A stretch of 49,318 nt of DNA from Acidobacteriota bacterium (GTDB lineage Bacteria > Acidobacteriota > Terriglobia > Versatilivoradales > Versatilivoraceae), in the NCBI GenBank assembly GCA_022821775.1, contig JAJECY010000233.1, forward strand, positions 1-49,318, given 5' to 3'. The notes under the pieces were generated by a model. The model was not told where the DNA came from. It saw only the letters and a program-made list of their open reading frames with translations, and ran no database searches. Shown piece after piece: positions 41,344 to 49,318 of the stretch. A program made the translations under genes and the position numbers. Within the stretch, counting starts at the first letter, position 1. Each line of letters begins with the position of its first letter.

Positions 41344-42435
41344 ATGTTGACACTTGGCATTGAATCCTCCTGCGATGAAACGGCAGCCTCCGTCCTGGAG
41401 AACGGCAGGCGGATCCTTTCCAATATCGTGGCCTCTCAAGAGGATGTCCACAAGCGATATGGAGGAGTGGTCCCCGAGTTGGCCTCACGGCGACACCTCG
41501 AAAACATTTCCCCCGTCGTCAAGGCAGCCTGTGGGGAAGCCGGAATCCAACCTCGGGATCTGGACGGCGTGGCGGTAACCCAGGGGCCTGGACTGGTCGG
41601 TTCGCTCCTGGTGGGGATCAACTACGCCAAGGCCCTGTGTTTCAGTCTCAACCTTCCCCTGGTATCCGTGCACCACCTGGAAGGTCACATCTTCTCGGTA
41701 CCGCTGACCCTCTGGCAGGAGCCACGGCAGGCAGAGGTACCTGACCTGAAGGAACTCCTTCCCGCCCTGGCCCTGGTTGTTTCGGGAGGACACACCAGCC
41801 TGTATTGGATAGACGGCCTGGGCCTTGGGATCCAGGAAGAGGCCGGCTACAGGCTCCTGGGTCGGACCCGGGACGATGCGGCCGGAGAAGCCTTCGACAA
41901 GGTCGCCAAGCTCCTCGGCCTCGGCTATCCCGGCGGAGCGGTAATCGAGCGCCTGGCCCGGCGTGGAGACCCCCATGCGGTCAAGCTGCCCATCCCTCGT
42001 ATCAACAACGGCAAGCTGGATTTCAGCTTTTCCGGACTCAAGACCGCGGTACTGCGCTACACCCAAAAACACCTCAGCCGCGTACTGTCCGCCAGGAATT
42101 GGGAGAGCGAAGAGGTCGTGCCCCGGTCCGTTCTCGACTTGGCCGCCAGTTTCCAGCACACCGCCATCAGGATCCTTGGGAAGACGCTGCTCGAAGCCAG
42201 TCGCGACCACCCACCCCGTTCCATCATGGTCTCCGGAGGTGTCGCCTGCAATCGAGCTCTTCGCAAACACTTGGAGAATCTCTTCGCGGAGCGTCGCTTG
42301 CCCGTTTTCTTTCCGACTCCCATCCTCTCTACCGACAACGCCGCCATGATTGCGGCGGCAGGCCATCCCAAGATGTTGAAGCAGCAGTTCGCCGACCTCG
42401 GCATCAACGCCGACGCCCGCTTGAAGCTAACCTGA
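41344..42435 (+). CDS. tsaD: tRNA N6-threonylcarbamoyladenosine transferase subunit
   Basis: This 363-aa ASKHA-fold protein transfers the threonylcarbamoyl group to A37 of ANN-reading tRNAs, with TsaB and TsaE. It has GIESSCDETAASV, the YGGVVPELASRRHLE region, GPGLVGSLLVG, the metal pair H111/H115 (HHLEGHIFS), SGGHTSLYWI, RTRDDAAGEAFDKVAK, FSGLKTAV and SGGVACNRALR. Length is slightly above the usual 340 owing to an insert near residues 120-140. Its TGA lies inside the start of the CACGAA-type repeat at 42433. Confidence 0.97.
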   Translation: MLTLGIESSCDETAASVLENGRRILSNIVASQEDVHKRYGGVVPELASRRHLENISPVVKAACGEAGIQPRDLDGVAVTQGPGLVGSLLVGINYAKALCFSLNLPLVSVHHLEGHIFSVPLTLWQEPRQAEVPDLKELLPALALVVSGGHTSLYWIDGLGLGIQEEAGYRLLGRTRDDAAGEAFDKVAKLLGLGYPGGAVIERLARRGDPHAVKLPIPRINNGKLDFSFSGLKTAVLRYTQKHLSRVLSARNWESEEVVPRSVLDLAASFQHTAIRILGKTLLEASRDHPPRSIMVSGGVACNRALRKHLENLFAERRLPVFFPTPILSTDNAAMIAAAGHPKMLKQQFADLGINADARLKLT

Positions 42436-42501
42436 AACAACAGAAAAAAGAGTTATCCACGAAGACACACGAAGGACGACCAAGACACACGAAGCGAGAC
42501 G
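42433..42501 (+). repeat. CACGAA-family intergenic repeat
   Basis: The copy reads TGAAACAACAGAAAAAAGAG, then TTATCCACGAAGACACACG, then AAGGACGACC and CACGAAGCGAGACG. It aligns almost end to end with 49213-49281, with only scattered differences. It begins at the tsaD stop codon and fills part of the gap before thrC. The rest of the gap (to 42643) shows nothing recognisable. Confidence 0.7.
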
Positions 42502-42643
42502 CCGAGGGGAGGCGGAACCCTTCCGTGCTCCCGATACGCCATCCGGGTCCCCTGTTTCTCTCTCGAATGATCCGCCCGTCGTGGGGGCGGGGGCTAACCT
42601 GAATGCAATTGAGTTTTCCATTCGAATTCAGTAGATTCGGGTC

Positions 42644-43972
42644 ATGGTCGCCTCTCTGAAGTGCATCGAGGAGAACTGCCGCGACATCGTCTCCCCCATG
42701 TCCAAGGCATACGTCTGTCCAACTTGCGGAGGACTGCAGGACGTGGTCTACGACTTTCAAATCGACGACCCGGAGGAGATCAAGCATCTCTTTCTGCAGC
42801 GGCGCCTTTCCAACCATCTCCTCGACCTCAGTGGCGTCTGGAGGTACCGGGAACTGCTTCCATTCTGCGAGGACGTTTCCAAGGTGGTGTCCATGCAGGA
42901 AGGAAACACTCCCATCTACGAGGCCCCGCGCTGCGCGGAATACGTGGGGCTGAAGCAGTTGCACCTCAAGCACCAGGGACTGAACCCCACCGGGTCCTTC
43001 AAGGACAACGGCATGACTGCCGGAGTCACCCAGGCCAACCTCCTGAACTCCAGAATGGTAGCTTGCGCCAGCACGGGAAACACATCGGCCTCCATGGCGG
43101 CCTATGCGTCCCGCGCCGGCATGAAGGCCGTGATCTTCATCCCCGACCAACAGATCGCTTTCGGAAAGCTGGCCCAGAGCCTGGACTACGGAGCGCTGAC
43201 CCTGCAGTTGGAGGGAGATTTCGACGAATCGATGAAGCTGGTGAAGGAAATCACCCAGGAGACCGACGTCTACCTGCTGAACTCGATCAATCCCTTTCGG
43301 TTGGAAGGACAAAAAGCCATCATCATCGAGATGCTGTGCCAGCGCGACTGGCAAGTGCCCGACCGGGTGGTGGTCCCGGGGGGAAACCTCGGCAACAGCG
43401 CCTCCTTCGGCAAAGCCATCAGGGAACTGCACGACCTGGGCTTCATCCGCAAGATGCCCATGGTCACCATCATCCAGGCTCAAAGGGCCAACCCTCTCTA
43501 CCAGACGCTGATCGACCATTCCCCCAGGCTGGTGCCCGTGGAGGCCCACACCCTGGCTACCGCCATCAAGATCGGCAATCCGGTCTCGTGGAAGAAAGCG
43601 GTCCGGGCCATGGACTGGACGCAGGGATGGTGCGATTTTGTCAGCGAGCAGGACATCGCCGACGCCAAGGCCATGATCGGCAGGGACGGCATCGGTTGCG
43701 AGCCCGCCTCCGCCACCACCGTAGCCGGAATCAAGAAACTGATCCGGACCGGGGAAATCGATCCCGAGGAAGACGTGGTGGCGGTCTTGACCGGCAACCT
43801 GCTCAAGGATCCCGACTATGCCACCAATTACCATCAGGATTCCCTCTACGAAGAGGCAACCTACAGAAACGAGCTGCTGGAGAAAAAGGACAAGGTGCGC
43901 TCCACCTTTGCCAACGCACCCATCAAGGTCCGAGCCGACAAGGAAGAGATCCTGAAGATTCTGAATCTCTAG
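42644..43972 (+). CDS. thrC: Threonine synthase
   Basis: This 442-aa PLP enzyme of fold type II converts O-phosphohomoserine to threonine. The Schiff-base lysine is K120 in NPTGSFKDNGM; SMQEGNTPIYE, ASTGNTSASMAAYASRAG and VPGGNLGNSASFGKA are conserved. The N-terminus carries a zinc-ribbon-like set C7, C12, C25, C28 (LKCIEENC and YVCPTCGG), as in class II archaeal/bacterial forms. The start at ATG 42644 is supported by this ribbon. The PpiC gene follows 33 nt downstream on the same strand. Confidence 0.95.
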   Translation: MVASLKCIEENCRDIVSPMSKAYVCPTCGGLQDVVYDFQIDDPEEIKHLFLQRRLSNHLLDLSGVWRYRELLPFCEDVSKVVSMQEGNTPIYEAPRCAEYVGLKQLHLKHQGLNPTGSFKDNGMTAGVTQANLLNSRMVACASTGNTSASMAAYASRAGMKAVIFIPDQQIAFGKLAQSLDYGALTLQLEGDFDESMKLVKEITQETDVYLLNSINPFRLEGQKAIIIEMLCQRDWQVPDRVVVPGGNLGNSASFGKAIRELHDLGFIRKMPMVTIIQAQRANPLYQTLIDHSPRLVPVEAHTLATAIKIGNPVSWKKAVRAMDWTQGWCDFVSEQDIADAKAMIGRDGIGCEPASATTVAGIKKLIRTGEIDPEEDVVAVLTGNLLKDPDYATNYHQDSLYEEATYRNELLEKKDKVRSTFANAPIKVRADKEEILKILNL

Positions 43973-44005
43973 TGTCCCATCTCAGTAATAGGCCAGAGAG
44001 GAACT

Positions 44006-45043
44006 ATGCCGACTCCATCGACCCCAACCGTTCTGGTGTCCCTCACCATCCTGTTCGGCCTCGCCTACGCCACTCCCCAGTCCGGTCACCCGGAAGGCGA
44101 GCCCTCATCCGGTGCCGACCAGCCCCTGATCACCATTGGCGATGAAACGCTGACCCGGGCGCAATTGGACACCATGCTCCGGCTGCTTCCGCCGCGACAG
44201 CGCTCCCTTTTCTCACAACCCTCGGGGAAAGAGGCATTTGCCGACTACATCATCCGTACCAGGCTCTTCAACCGGGAAGCGGGCAAGCGCGGCTGGGACG
44301 CTCGCCCGGAAATCCGGCAGACCATCCGACAGTTCCAGGCCAAGCTGGACAAAGACCAGGTGAGGGGACTGCCAATCGAAAATGATGAAGATCGGAAACA
44401 GGTTCTGCAACTCTTCAAGGAGAGCCTGCTCCGGGGAGTGGCGGAAAAGGAGTTGAAGGAGGAAATGGCGGTCTCGGCCGAGGAGATCGAGGGCTATTAC
44501 CAGAAACATGCCGCCGGCTATGACATGGTGAGAGGCCGCCGGCTGGTCATCCGTTCGGAAGCCTCCAACCATTTCTTCGGCGACAACAGACCGAAGGACC
44601 AGACGCTGTCCGACGAAGAAGCCAGGGCCAAGGCCGAAAAACTGCGCAGGGAAATTCAGGAGGGGGCGGACTTCGAGGAGATGGCCGCCAGGCACTCGGA
44701 AGATCCGCTGACTTCGGGCGTTGGCGGAGACACGGGTGTGGTGCGCCGCGGACTGCCCAACAAGACCCTGGTGACTCCTCCCGAGGTCGACCTGCTGTTC
44801 AGCCTGGAACCGGGGGATCTCAGCCCGATCGTGAGAACACCGATGGGATTTGCTCTGTTGAAGCTGGAGGAAAAGAGGAAGATCGGCCTGGCCGAAGCTC
44901 AACCCGAGATCGAGGCCCGCATCCGAAATCAGAAGCTGGAAGCCCGGTATCGGCAAATGCGGCTCGAGCACCACATTGTCATCGACCCCTCATTTTTCGA
45001 AGCCCCGGCCGATGAGTTCGTTCCGTTTAAAGAAGCGGAGTGA
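44006..45043 (+). CDS. Exported PpiC-type peptidyl-prolyl isomerase (SurA/PrsA-like)
   Basis: This 345-aa protein has a signal peptide at 1-22 (VLVSLTILFGLAYA), a SurA-N-like helical chaperone region at about 40-165 and a parvulin PPIase domain at about 165-285. Typical parvulin segments are LRREIQEGADFEEMAARHSED, GGDTGVVRRGLPN and LSPIVRTPMGFALLKLEEK. It would fold exported proteins. AGAGGAAC precedes the ATG. The 3' end overlaps the convergent TlpA-like gene by 17 nt. With Lon and two TlpA-like proteins nearby it forms a protein-quality theme. Confidence 0.93.
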   Translation: MPTPSTPTVLVSLTILFGLAYATPQSGHPEGEPSSGADQPLITIGDETLTRAQLDTMLRLLPPRQRSLFSQPSGKEAFADYIIRTRLFNREAGKRGWDARPEIRQTIRQFQAKLDKDQVRGLPIENDEDRKQVLQLFKESLLRGVAEKELKEEMAVSAEEIEGYYQKHAAGYDMVRGRRLVIRSEASNHFFGDNRPKDQTLSDEEARAKAEKLRREIQEGADFEEMAARHSEDPLTSGVGGDTGVVRRGLPNKTLVTPPEVDLLFSLEPGDLSPIVRTPMGFALLKLEEKRKIGLAEAQPEIEARIRNQKLEARYRQMRLEHHIVIDPSFFEAPADEFVPFKEAE

Positions 45044-45566
45044 TGCGTTCTTCCAGTTTCTTCAGATCGTGGGTCTCCTCGTTACTGCCCTCCACGAATC
45101 GACCGACGATGTTCCCCTTGCGATCTACCAGCACCAGGTAGGGAATGCTGAAGTTGGGGCGCTGGGGGGAAACCTTGACGTAATTGATCGCGATGGAAAT
45201 GTCGCCCAGGACGATCGGATAGGTCAACCCGTATTTCTTGATGTAGGGCTCGACATCCTTGGCCTTTCCCCGATCATGGGAGATGCCCAGGACCACAAAC
45301 CCCCGATCCTTGTACTTCCGATAGAGTTTTTCCAGAAGCGGGTTGGTGCGCTGGCAGTCCGGACACCAGGTCTGAAAGAAGGCCATCAACACGACCTTTC
45401 CTTTCAGGCTGGTTGACTTGATGACCTGCCCATCCCAGGTTGGCAAAATGAAGTAAGGGGCGGGCTCCGTCTCCACCTTCTTCTGCAGCGGCGCGGCAGA
45501 GGCGCCCGCTGCGGCGAGTACGGCAATCGCCAGCCAAATCGCAAGAAACCACCGGTTCCGCAACAC
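45027..45566 (-). CDS. TlpA-like exported thioredoxin
   Basis: This 179-aa protein has an N-terminal signal or anchor (WFLAIWLAIAVLAAAGASA) and an AhpC/TSA-thioredoxin fold with redox motif C68-PD-C71 (FFQTWCPDCQRTNP) and cis-Pro region FSIPYLVLVDRKG. It probably reduces disulfides in exported proteins or cytochrome maturation intermediates. I chose the GTG at 45566 because AAGGAGGT lies 4 nt before it; the open frame extends to 45797 without homology. The 3' end overlaps the PpiC gene by 17 nt. Confidence 0.92.
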   Translation of the reverse strand: MLRNRWFLAIWLAIAVLAAAGASAAPLQKKVETEPAPYFILPTWDGQVIKSTSLKGKVVLMAFFQTWCPDCQRTNPLLEKLYRKYKDRGFVVLGISHDRGKAKDVEPYIKKYGLTYPIVLGDISIAINYVKVSPQRPNFSIPYLVLVDRKGNIVGRFVEGSNEETHDLKKLEERITPLL

Positions 45567-45570
45567 TTCC

Positions 45571-45578
45571 ACCTCCTT
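45571..45578 (-). promoter_or_regulatory. Shine-Dalgarno fixing the GTG start of the TlpA-like gene
   Basis: The minus strand reads AAGGAGGT, 4 nt before the GTG at 45566. This strong site decides the start, since the frame stays open for another 77 codons upstream. Confidence 0.6.
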
Positions 45579-45805
45579 CCGATCAATCTCATAGCATAGC
45601 CCATCCCCTTGCCCCGGGCAACGCCGCCAGATGGTCCCGTGCCACTGTTCCGACGCGTCGGCCGTCCCACTCTCAACCCCTTGGCGCCAGACCCGTTGCC
45701 GGAGGCCCATGGTATACTCCCGGCGACGTACCCATCCCGGCCATGATGTGGATATCTCCTTGATCTTTCCATCCCCTCGTGGATTGAGAGCGGTCACTTC
45801 CTGTC

Positions 45806-46651
45806 TTGATCGAATCCGACTTCACCCTTAGCCACCCCAACCAACTGAAGGTGCGATGCACCCTCCGCATTCCCGCGGGCAAGGGGATCGTCACGCCGGT
45901 CGTTGTGGCGCACGGATTTCTGGGCTTCAAGGACTGGGGGTTCTTCCCTTACCTGGGGCGGCGCCTGAGCGAGTCCGGATTCGCCGCCATCACCTTCAAC
46001 CACGCGCTTTCGGGAATCGAAGACAACCCCTGGAAGATTGACGATGCGGAGGGATTCTCCAGGAATTCCACCACCCAGGAGCTACGGGATTGGGACCTGG
46101 TGATGGATGCGCTGTTGCTGGGAAGGATGCCGCTGGCGGACAGAATGCGTCTGAATGCCGTAGGAGCGGTCGGTCACAGCCGAGGAGGCAGCTACGCCAT
46201 TCTCCTTTCCCGACAGGTGCCGCAGATAGCCTCGATCGTCACTTGGGGAGCCATCCGCAGCTTTGACCGGTTCGATGCCGAAACACGTCGGCGCTGGCGA
46301 CACCAGGGATTTCTGGAGGTTCCCAGGGAGGAGCACGAGGCGCCTCTGAGAATGACCGTCGCAGCTCTGGAGGCGCTGGAGCGCAATGATCACCGTTTGG
46401 AGGTCCTGAAAGCGGTGAGAGAATCCACCATCCCCATCATGTTTCTGCACGGCCGCCGGGACCGCCGGGTACCGTTGTCGGAAGGTGAACGCCTGTGGCA
46501 ACGTGCCGATCCCCAACTCTGCCGATTCCATATCATCGAAAATGCCGGCCACACCTTTCAGACCCGCCATCCCCTGACAACCCCTTCCCTGCCCCTCCTG
46601 GAAGCGGTTTCCAGGACCATCGACTGGTTCAGGAATACGCTGCCACGGTAA
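45806..46651 (+). CDS. Alpha/beta hydrolase
   Basis: This 281-aa serine hydrolase of the dienelactone-hydrolase/esterase type has oxyanion-hole segment VVAHGFLGFKD, nucleophile elbow G123-H-S125-R-G-G (AVGHSRGGSY), acidic residue in FLHGRRDRRVP and the terminal His in ENAGHTFQT. The substrate is unknown. The start is a TTG at 45806, followed directly by the first beta strand; no ATG or GTG with a ribosome site is available. It is convergent with lon, with 11 nt between the stops. Confidence 0.88.
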   Translation: MIESDFTLSHPNQLKVRCTLRIPAGKGIVTPVVVAHGFLGFKDWGFFPYLGRRLSESGFAAITFNHALSGIEDNPWKIDDAEGFSRNSTTQELRDWDLVMDALLLGRMPLADRMRLNAVGAVGHSRGGSYAILLSRQVPQIASIVTWGAIRSFDRFDAETRRRWRHQGFLEVPREEHEAPLRMTVAALEALERNDHRLEVLKAVRESTIPIMFLHGRRDRRVPLSEGERLWQRADPQLCRFHIIENAGHTFQTRHPLTTPSLPLLEAVSRTIDWFRNTLPR

Positions 46652-46662
46652 CCCCTCATGGC

Positions 46663-49122
46663 TCACCCGTCCAAGGCCCATCGGCAGACGTCGTCGAAGT
46701 GGTCGGCAAAACTCACGGACAGACCCTTCCTCAAGTAGTCGGGGAGCTCCTCGTAGTCCTTGCGATTGCCTTCAGGAAAGATCAAATGCGCCAGGCCGGC
46801 CCGCCGTGCTGCGATCACCTTCTCCCTAACTCCCCCAATCGGAAGCACCCGCCCGGTCAGGGTCAACTCTCCCGTCATGGCCAGGCCTTGCCTGGCCGGC
46901 TTTTTCCGGATCAGCGAAACCAGGGCCGTGGCCATGGTGATCCCCGCAGAGGGCCCGTCCTTGGGAATGGCGCCGGCCGGAACGTGCAAGTGAACGAAGT
47001 GCCGGTCGAAAAATTCAACGTCATCCGACAGATCCCCCACTCGCGACATGACGTAGGAGTAGGCGATCTCGGAACTCTCAACCATCACCTCTCCCAGTTG
47101 TCCCGTCTGCTTGAACCCCTTGCGCCGGCTGGCCACGGCCGTTGCCTCCACCTGCAAGGTCACGCCGCCCAGGCTGGTCCAGGCCAGGCCTGTCACCACT
47201 CCGGGGGCATGCGGCGCCAGCTCGTCCGCCTTGTGGATGGGTTTCCCCAGGTAGGCTTCGATATTCCTTGGGGTGACGACAATCTTTCTTTCGGGGTCCC
47301 GAGACAACTCAAGGGCAGCCTTGCGGGCAATCTTCCTGATCAGGTTTTCCAGGCTGCGCACTCCCGCCTCGCGCGCATAGCCGTCGATCATGGAGCGGAG
47401 CGCCGCCTTTCGAATTCCGATCCGGGTCCGCGTCAGACCATGGTTGCGAATCGACTTGGGAATGAGGAAGCGCCTCGCGATCTCCAGCTTCTCTTCCAGG
47501 ATGTACCCGGAAAGCCGGATCACTTCCATGCGATCCAACAGCGGCAACGGAATCGTATCGGTCCGGTTGGCCGTCACCACGAACAGGACATTGGAAAGGT
47601 CGAAGGGAACATCCAGGTAGTGGTCGCGGAAGCTGGCGTTCTGCTCGGGATCCAGGACTTCCAGCAGGGCCGAGGCGGGGTCCCCCCGGAATGACACACC
47701 GATCTTGTCGATTTCGTCCAGCATGATGACCGGATTGGAGGTACCGGCGGTCTTCAGCGCCTGAATGAACTTCCCGGGCATCGCGCCGATATAGGTGCGC
47801 CGGTGCCCCTTGATCTCAGCCTCGTCTCTCATCCCTCCCAAAGAAAATCGATAGAAGCGGCGCCCCAGCGCCGCGGCAATGCTCTTCCCTACGGAAGTCT
47901 TGCCCACACCCGGAGGCCCTGCCAGGCAAATGATCGACCCCGAGATATCTCCCTTCATCTTGCCTACGGCTATGAATTCCAGGACTCGTTCCTTGACGTC
48001 CTCCAAACCGTAGTGGTCTCGATCCAGCACTCTTCGCGCCCGGCTCAGGTCATAGGAATCGCGACTCTGCCTCCCCCAGGGAAGCACGGTAAGCCAGTCC
48101 AGATAGTTCCGAGTGACCGTATATTCCGGTGAGGTGGTTTCCAGGATTTTCAGCTTGCCCAGTTCCTCCCCGATCACGCCCTCGACTTCGGGTGTCAGCT
48201 TGAGCGACCGCAGGCGTTCCTCGAACTTCTCGATCTCGGTAGTCTTCCCTTCCTTCTCCAGACCCAATTCTCTCTTGATCGCCTTCAGTTGCTCCTTGAG
48301 AAAAAACTCCCTTTGCTGAGCGGAAATCTTCTCTTCGATCTGCGTGGTGATCTTTTTTTGAAGCCTGGAGAGGTCCACCTCTCTGCGCAACAGGGTCAGC
48401 ACCCGATCGATCCGGCGGCGAACATCGAACGTCTCCAGAATCTTCTGCAGTTCCCGACCCTCGGCCGTGGTCAGATGAGCGGCAAAGTCAGCCAGTTTGC
48501 CGGGATCCTCCAGGCTGGATCGACTCAAAAACAGCTTGATGGCCTCGGATTGCAGCGGGTCCAGCTTGACCAGTTCCTTGAGACTGGAGACGATAGCCAT
48601 CGAGTAGGCCCTGAGTTCCAGGTTGACCGAAAGTTCCGTAGCATAGTGATAGTCCACCCGGGCAAACAGGCCCGTTTCTCCCAAATCCATCTCGCGGACA
48701 GTGAAACGCTCCAGGCAGTTCACCAGCACGTGGGTGACTTCCGGTTCGACCTGGACGGCCTTGACGATCCTGGCCGCCACACCGACCCTATGGAGGTTTC
48801 CCGGCTTTTCCTCGGCCTCCGGATTCTTGAGGAGCACCAACCCCATCGTCTGATCGGAGGATTCCACGGCTCTGTTCAGAGATGCCAGCGGAACATCACC
48901 CGTGACCTCCAGAGGAACGGGAAGCCCCGGGAAGAACGGCCGCGGCCTCACCCCCAGGATCGGGATCCTGGAGGGCAAGAGCTTGGTGGCGAGCACCAGT
49001 CCGGAATCCTCTTTCCCGGATGTCCCGGAGTCGGACTCTCTGTCCGAACCAGGTTCTCTGCCGGGGTGATCGTCGTTGGGAATGGCGTCCTCGGGATCGG
49101 ACTTCGGCTTCCCGTCGCTCAT
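46663..49122 (-). CDS. lon: ATP-dependent protease Lon
   Basis: This 819-aa Lon protease has an N-terminal substrate domain (about 50-240), coiled-coil (about 250-345), AAA+ module with Walker [10 protein letters not shown] (from 402) and Walker B VIMLDEID (465-472), and a protease domain with catalytic S725 ([10 protein letters not shown]) and K768 ([10 protein letters not shown]), 43 residues apart as in Escherichia coli Lon. An extra acidic, Ser/Gly-rich tail of about 40 residues precedes the N-domain and is not typical. The ATG at 49122 follows GGAGGAAG; an ATG at 49161 would add 13 residues. It degrades misfolded and regulatory proteins in the cytoplasm. Confidence 0.97.
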   Translation of the reverse strand: MSDGKPKSDPEDAIPNDDHPGREPGSDRESDSGTSGKEDSGLVLATKLLPSRIPILGVRPRPFFPGLPVPLEVTGDVPLASLNRAVESSDQTMGLVLLKNPEAEEKPGNLHRVGVAARIVKAVQVEPEVTHVLVNCLERFTVREMDLGETGLFARVDYHYATELSVNLELRAYSMAIVSSLKELVKLDPLQSEAIKLFLSRSSLEDPGKLADFAAHLTTAEGRELQKILETFDVRRRIDRVLTLLRREVDLSRLQKKITTQIEEKISAQQREFFLKEQLKAIKRELGLEKEGKTTEIEKFEERLRSLKLTPEVEGVIGEELGKLKILETTSPEYTVTRNYLDWLTVLPWGRQSRDSYDLSRARRVLDRDHYGLEDVKERVLEFIAVGKMKGDISGSIICLAGPPGVGKTSVGKSIAAALGRRFYRFSLGGMRDEAEIKGHRRTYIGAMPGKFIQALKTAGTSNPVIMLDEIDKIGVSFRGDPASALLEVLDPEQNASFRDHYLDVPFDLSNVLFVVTANRTDTIPLPLLDRMEVIRLSGYILEEKLEIARRFLIPKSIRNHGLTRTRIGIRKAALRSMIDGYAREAGVRSLENLIRKIARKAALELSRDPERKIVVTPRNIEAYLGKPIHKADELAPHAPGVVTGLAWTSLGGVTLQVEATAVASRRKGFKQTGQLGEVMVESSEIAYSYVMSRVGDLSDDVEFFDRHFVHLHVPAGAIPKDGPSAGITMATALVSLIRKKPARQGLAMTGELTLTGRVLPIGGVREKVIAARRAGLAHLIFPEGNRKDYEELPDYLRKGLSVSFADHFDDVCRWALDG

Positions 49123-49212
49123 CGACTTCCTCCGCGCGTCAACTCTTGGATTCCCGGCCATCCACCGGATTTGGAGACAGTTCTCATCTTAGCAAGAAGT
49201 TCCCGGCTTGCT

Positions 49213-49281
49213 TGAAACAACCGGAAAAAAGAGTGATCCACGAAGGGACACCAAGGACGACGAAGGGCCACGAAGCGGGAC
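49213..49281 (+). repeat. CACGAA-family intergenic repeat
   Basis: This copy aligns with 42433-42501 from TGAAACAAC through GATCCACGAAGG to CACGAAGCGGGACG. It lies upstream of lon. The last 37 nt of the window show no feature. Confidence 0.7.
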
Positions 49282-49318
49282 GGATCTGCGTCAACGGCCC
49301 GCACTGCCACCAAACGGA

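Noticed and set aside
49119-49313. 64-aa open frame (and similar ones at 27384-27569 and 42427-42621) giving PWCPFVD-like peptides
   Set aside because: These peptides are translations of the CACGAA-type intergenic repeat, not genes. Their likeness to each other comes from the repeat.

Overview
The window is a compact, GC-rich bacterial chromosome segment with about 41 protein genes and one tRNA. No rRNA, CRISPR array, integrase, transposase or phage gene was seen. The gene mix suggests Acidobacteriota or a relative in the Planctomycetota/Verrucomicrobiota sphere. The clues are a heme-binding PSCyt1/DUF1549/DUF1553 protein beside a Tat-exported DUF1501 protein, an Nramp-related permease lacking the classic DPGN motif, a futalosine-pathway MqnE, secreted 'NFSGTW' proteins, and short CACGAA-rich intergenic repeats. 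This is inference from families; no search was run.

Layout. (1) 1-3683: an envelope-stress module. A partial Gly/Arg-rich secreted protein and a Spy/CpxP-like LTxxQ protein lie on the minus strand, divergent from a CpxR-like regulator and a CpxA-like kinase. (2) 3768-6648: a tight plus-strand operon of a crotonase, a class III CoA-transferase and an aldo/keto reductase. (3) 6675-12946: catabolic genes. They are an HpcH/HpaI aldolase, a hydroxypyruvate-isomerase-like protein, a metallo-beta-lactamase-fold protein with a degraded metal motif, a xylose-isomerase-like sugar isomerase, an Nramp-like permease and a secreted sialidase-like propeller protein. A 249-bp MITE-like element lies among them. 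(4) 12947-14865: pdxJ, tRNA-Gln and a gene-poor stretch with an AT-rich segment and clustered DnaA-box-like sites. (5) 14866-18002: a CYTH protein, a Cof-like HAD phosphatase, and an ECF sigma factor with its zinc-finger anti-sigma factor. (6) 18033-20630: an unusual fusion of a class-C beta-lactamase-fold serine hydrolase with a GH30-like domain that has lost its acid/base Glu. (7) 20619-27376: proS, glyA, a glyoxalase-II-like hydrolase, a TlpA-like thioredoxin, DUF309 and mqnE. (8) 27672-34733: the PSCyt/DUF1549/DUF1553 and DUF1501 cluster, with a small secreted protein and a second, heme-domain-less DUF1549/DUF1553 paralog. (9) 34739-36858: an alcohol dehydrogenase without a structural-zinc lobe, and an exported NqrF-like flavoprotein. 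(10) 36958-49122: housekeeping genes pabB, relA/spoT, ridA, rpmB, tsaD, thrC, a PpiC isomerase, a TlpA thioredoxin, an alpha/beta hydrolase and lon.

How the parts relate. Much of the non-housekeeping content concerns the cell envelope and uptake or breakdown of carbon compounds: signal peptides, CxxC thioredoxins, PpiC, Lon, the Cpx-like system, the ECF/anti-sigma pair, secreted hydrolase-like proteins and sugar isomerases. The genome is tightly packed. Of ten convergent gene pairs, four overlap at their 3' ends and two more lie within 11 nt. Intergenic spaces are often occupied by short repeats. The best candidates for something undescribed are the serine hydrolase/GH30-like fusion next to an ECF sigma switch, the 249-bp MITE-like element, and the dispersed CACGAA repeat family.
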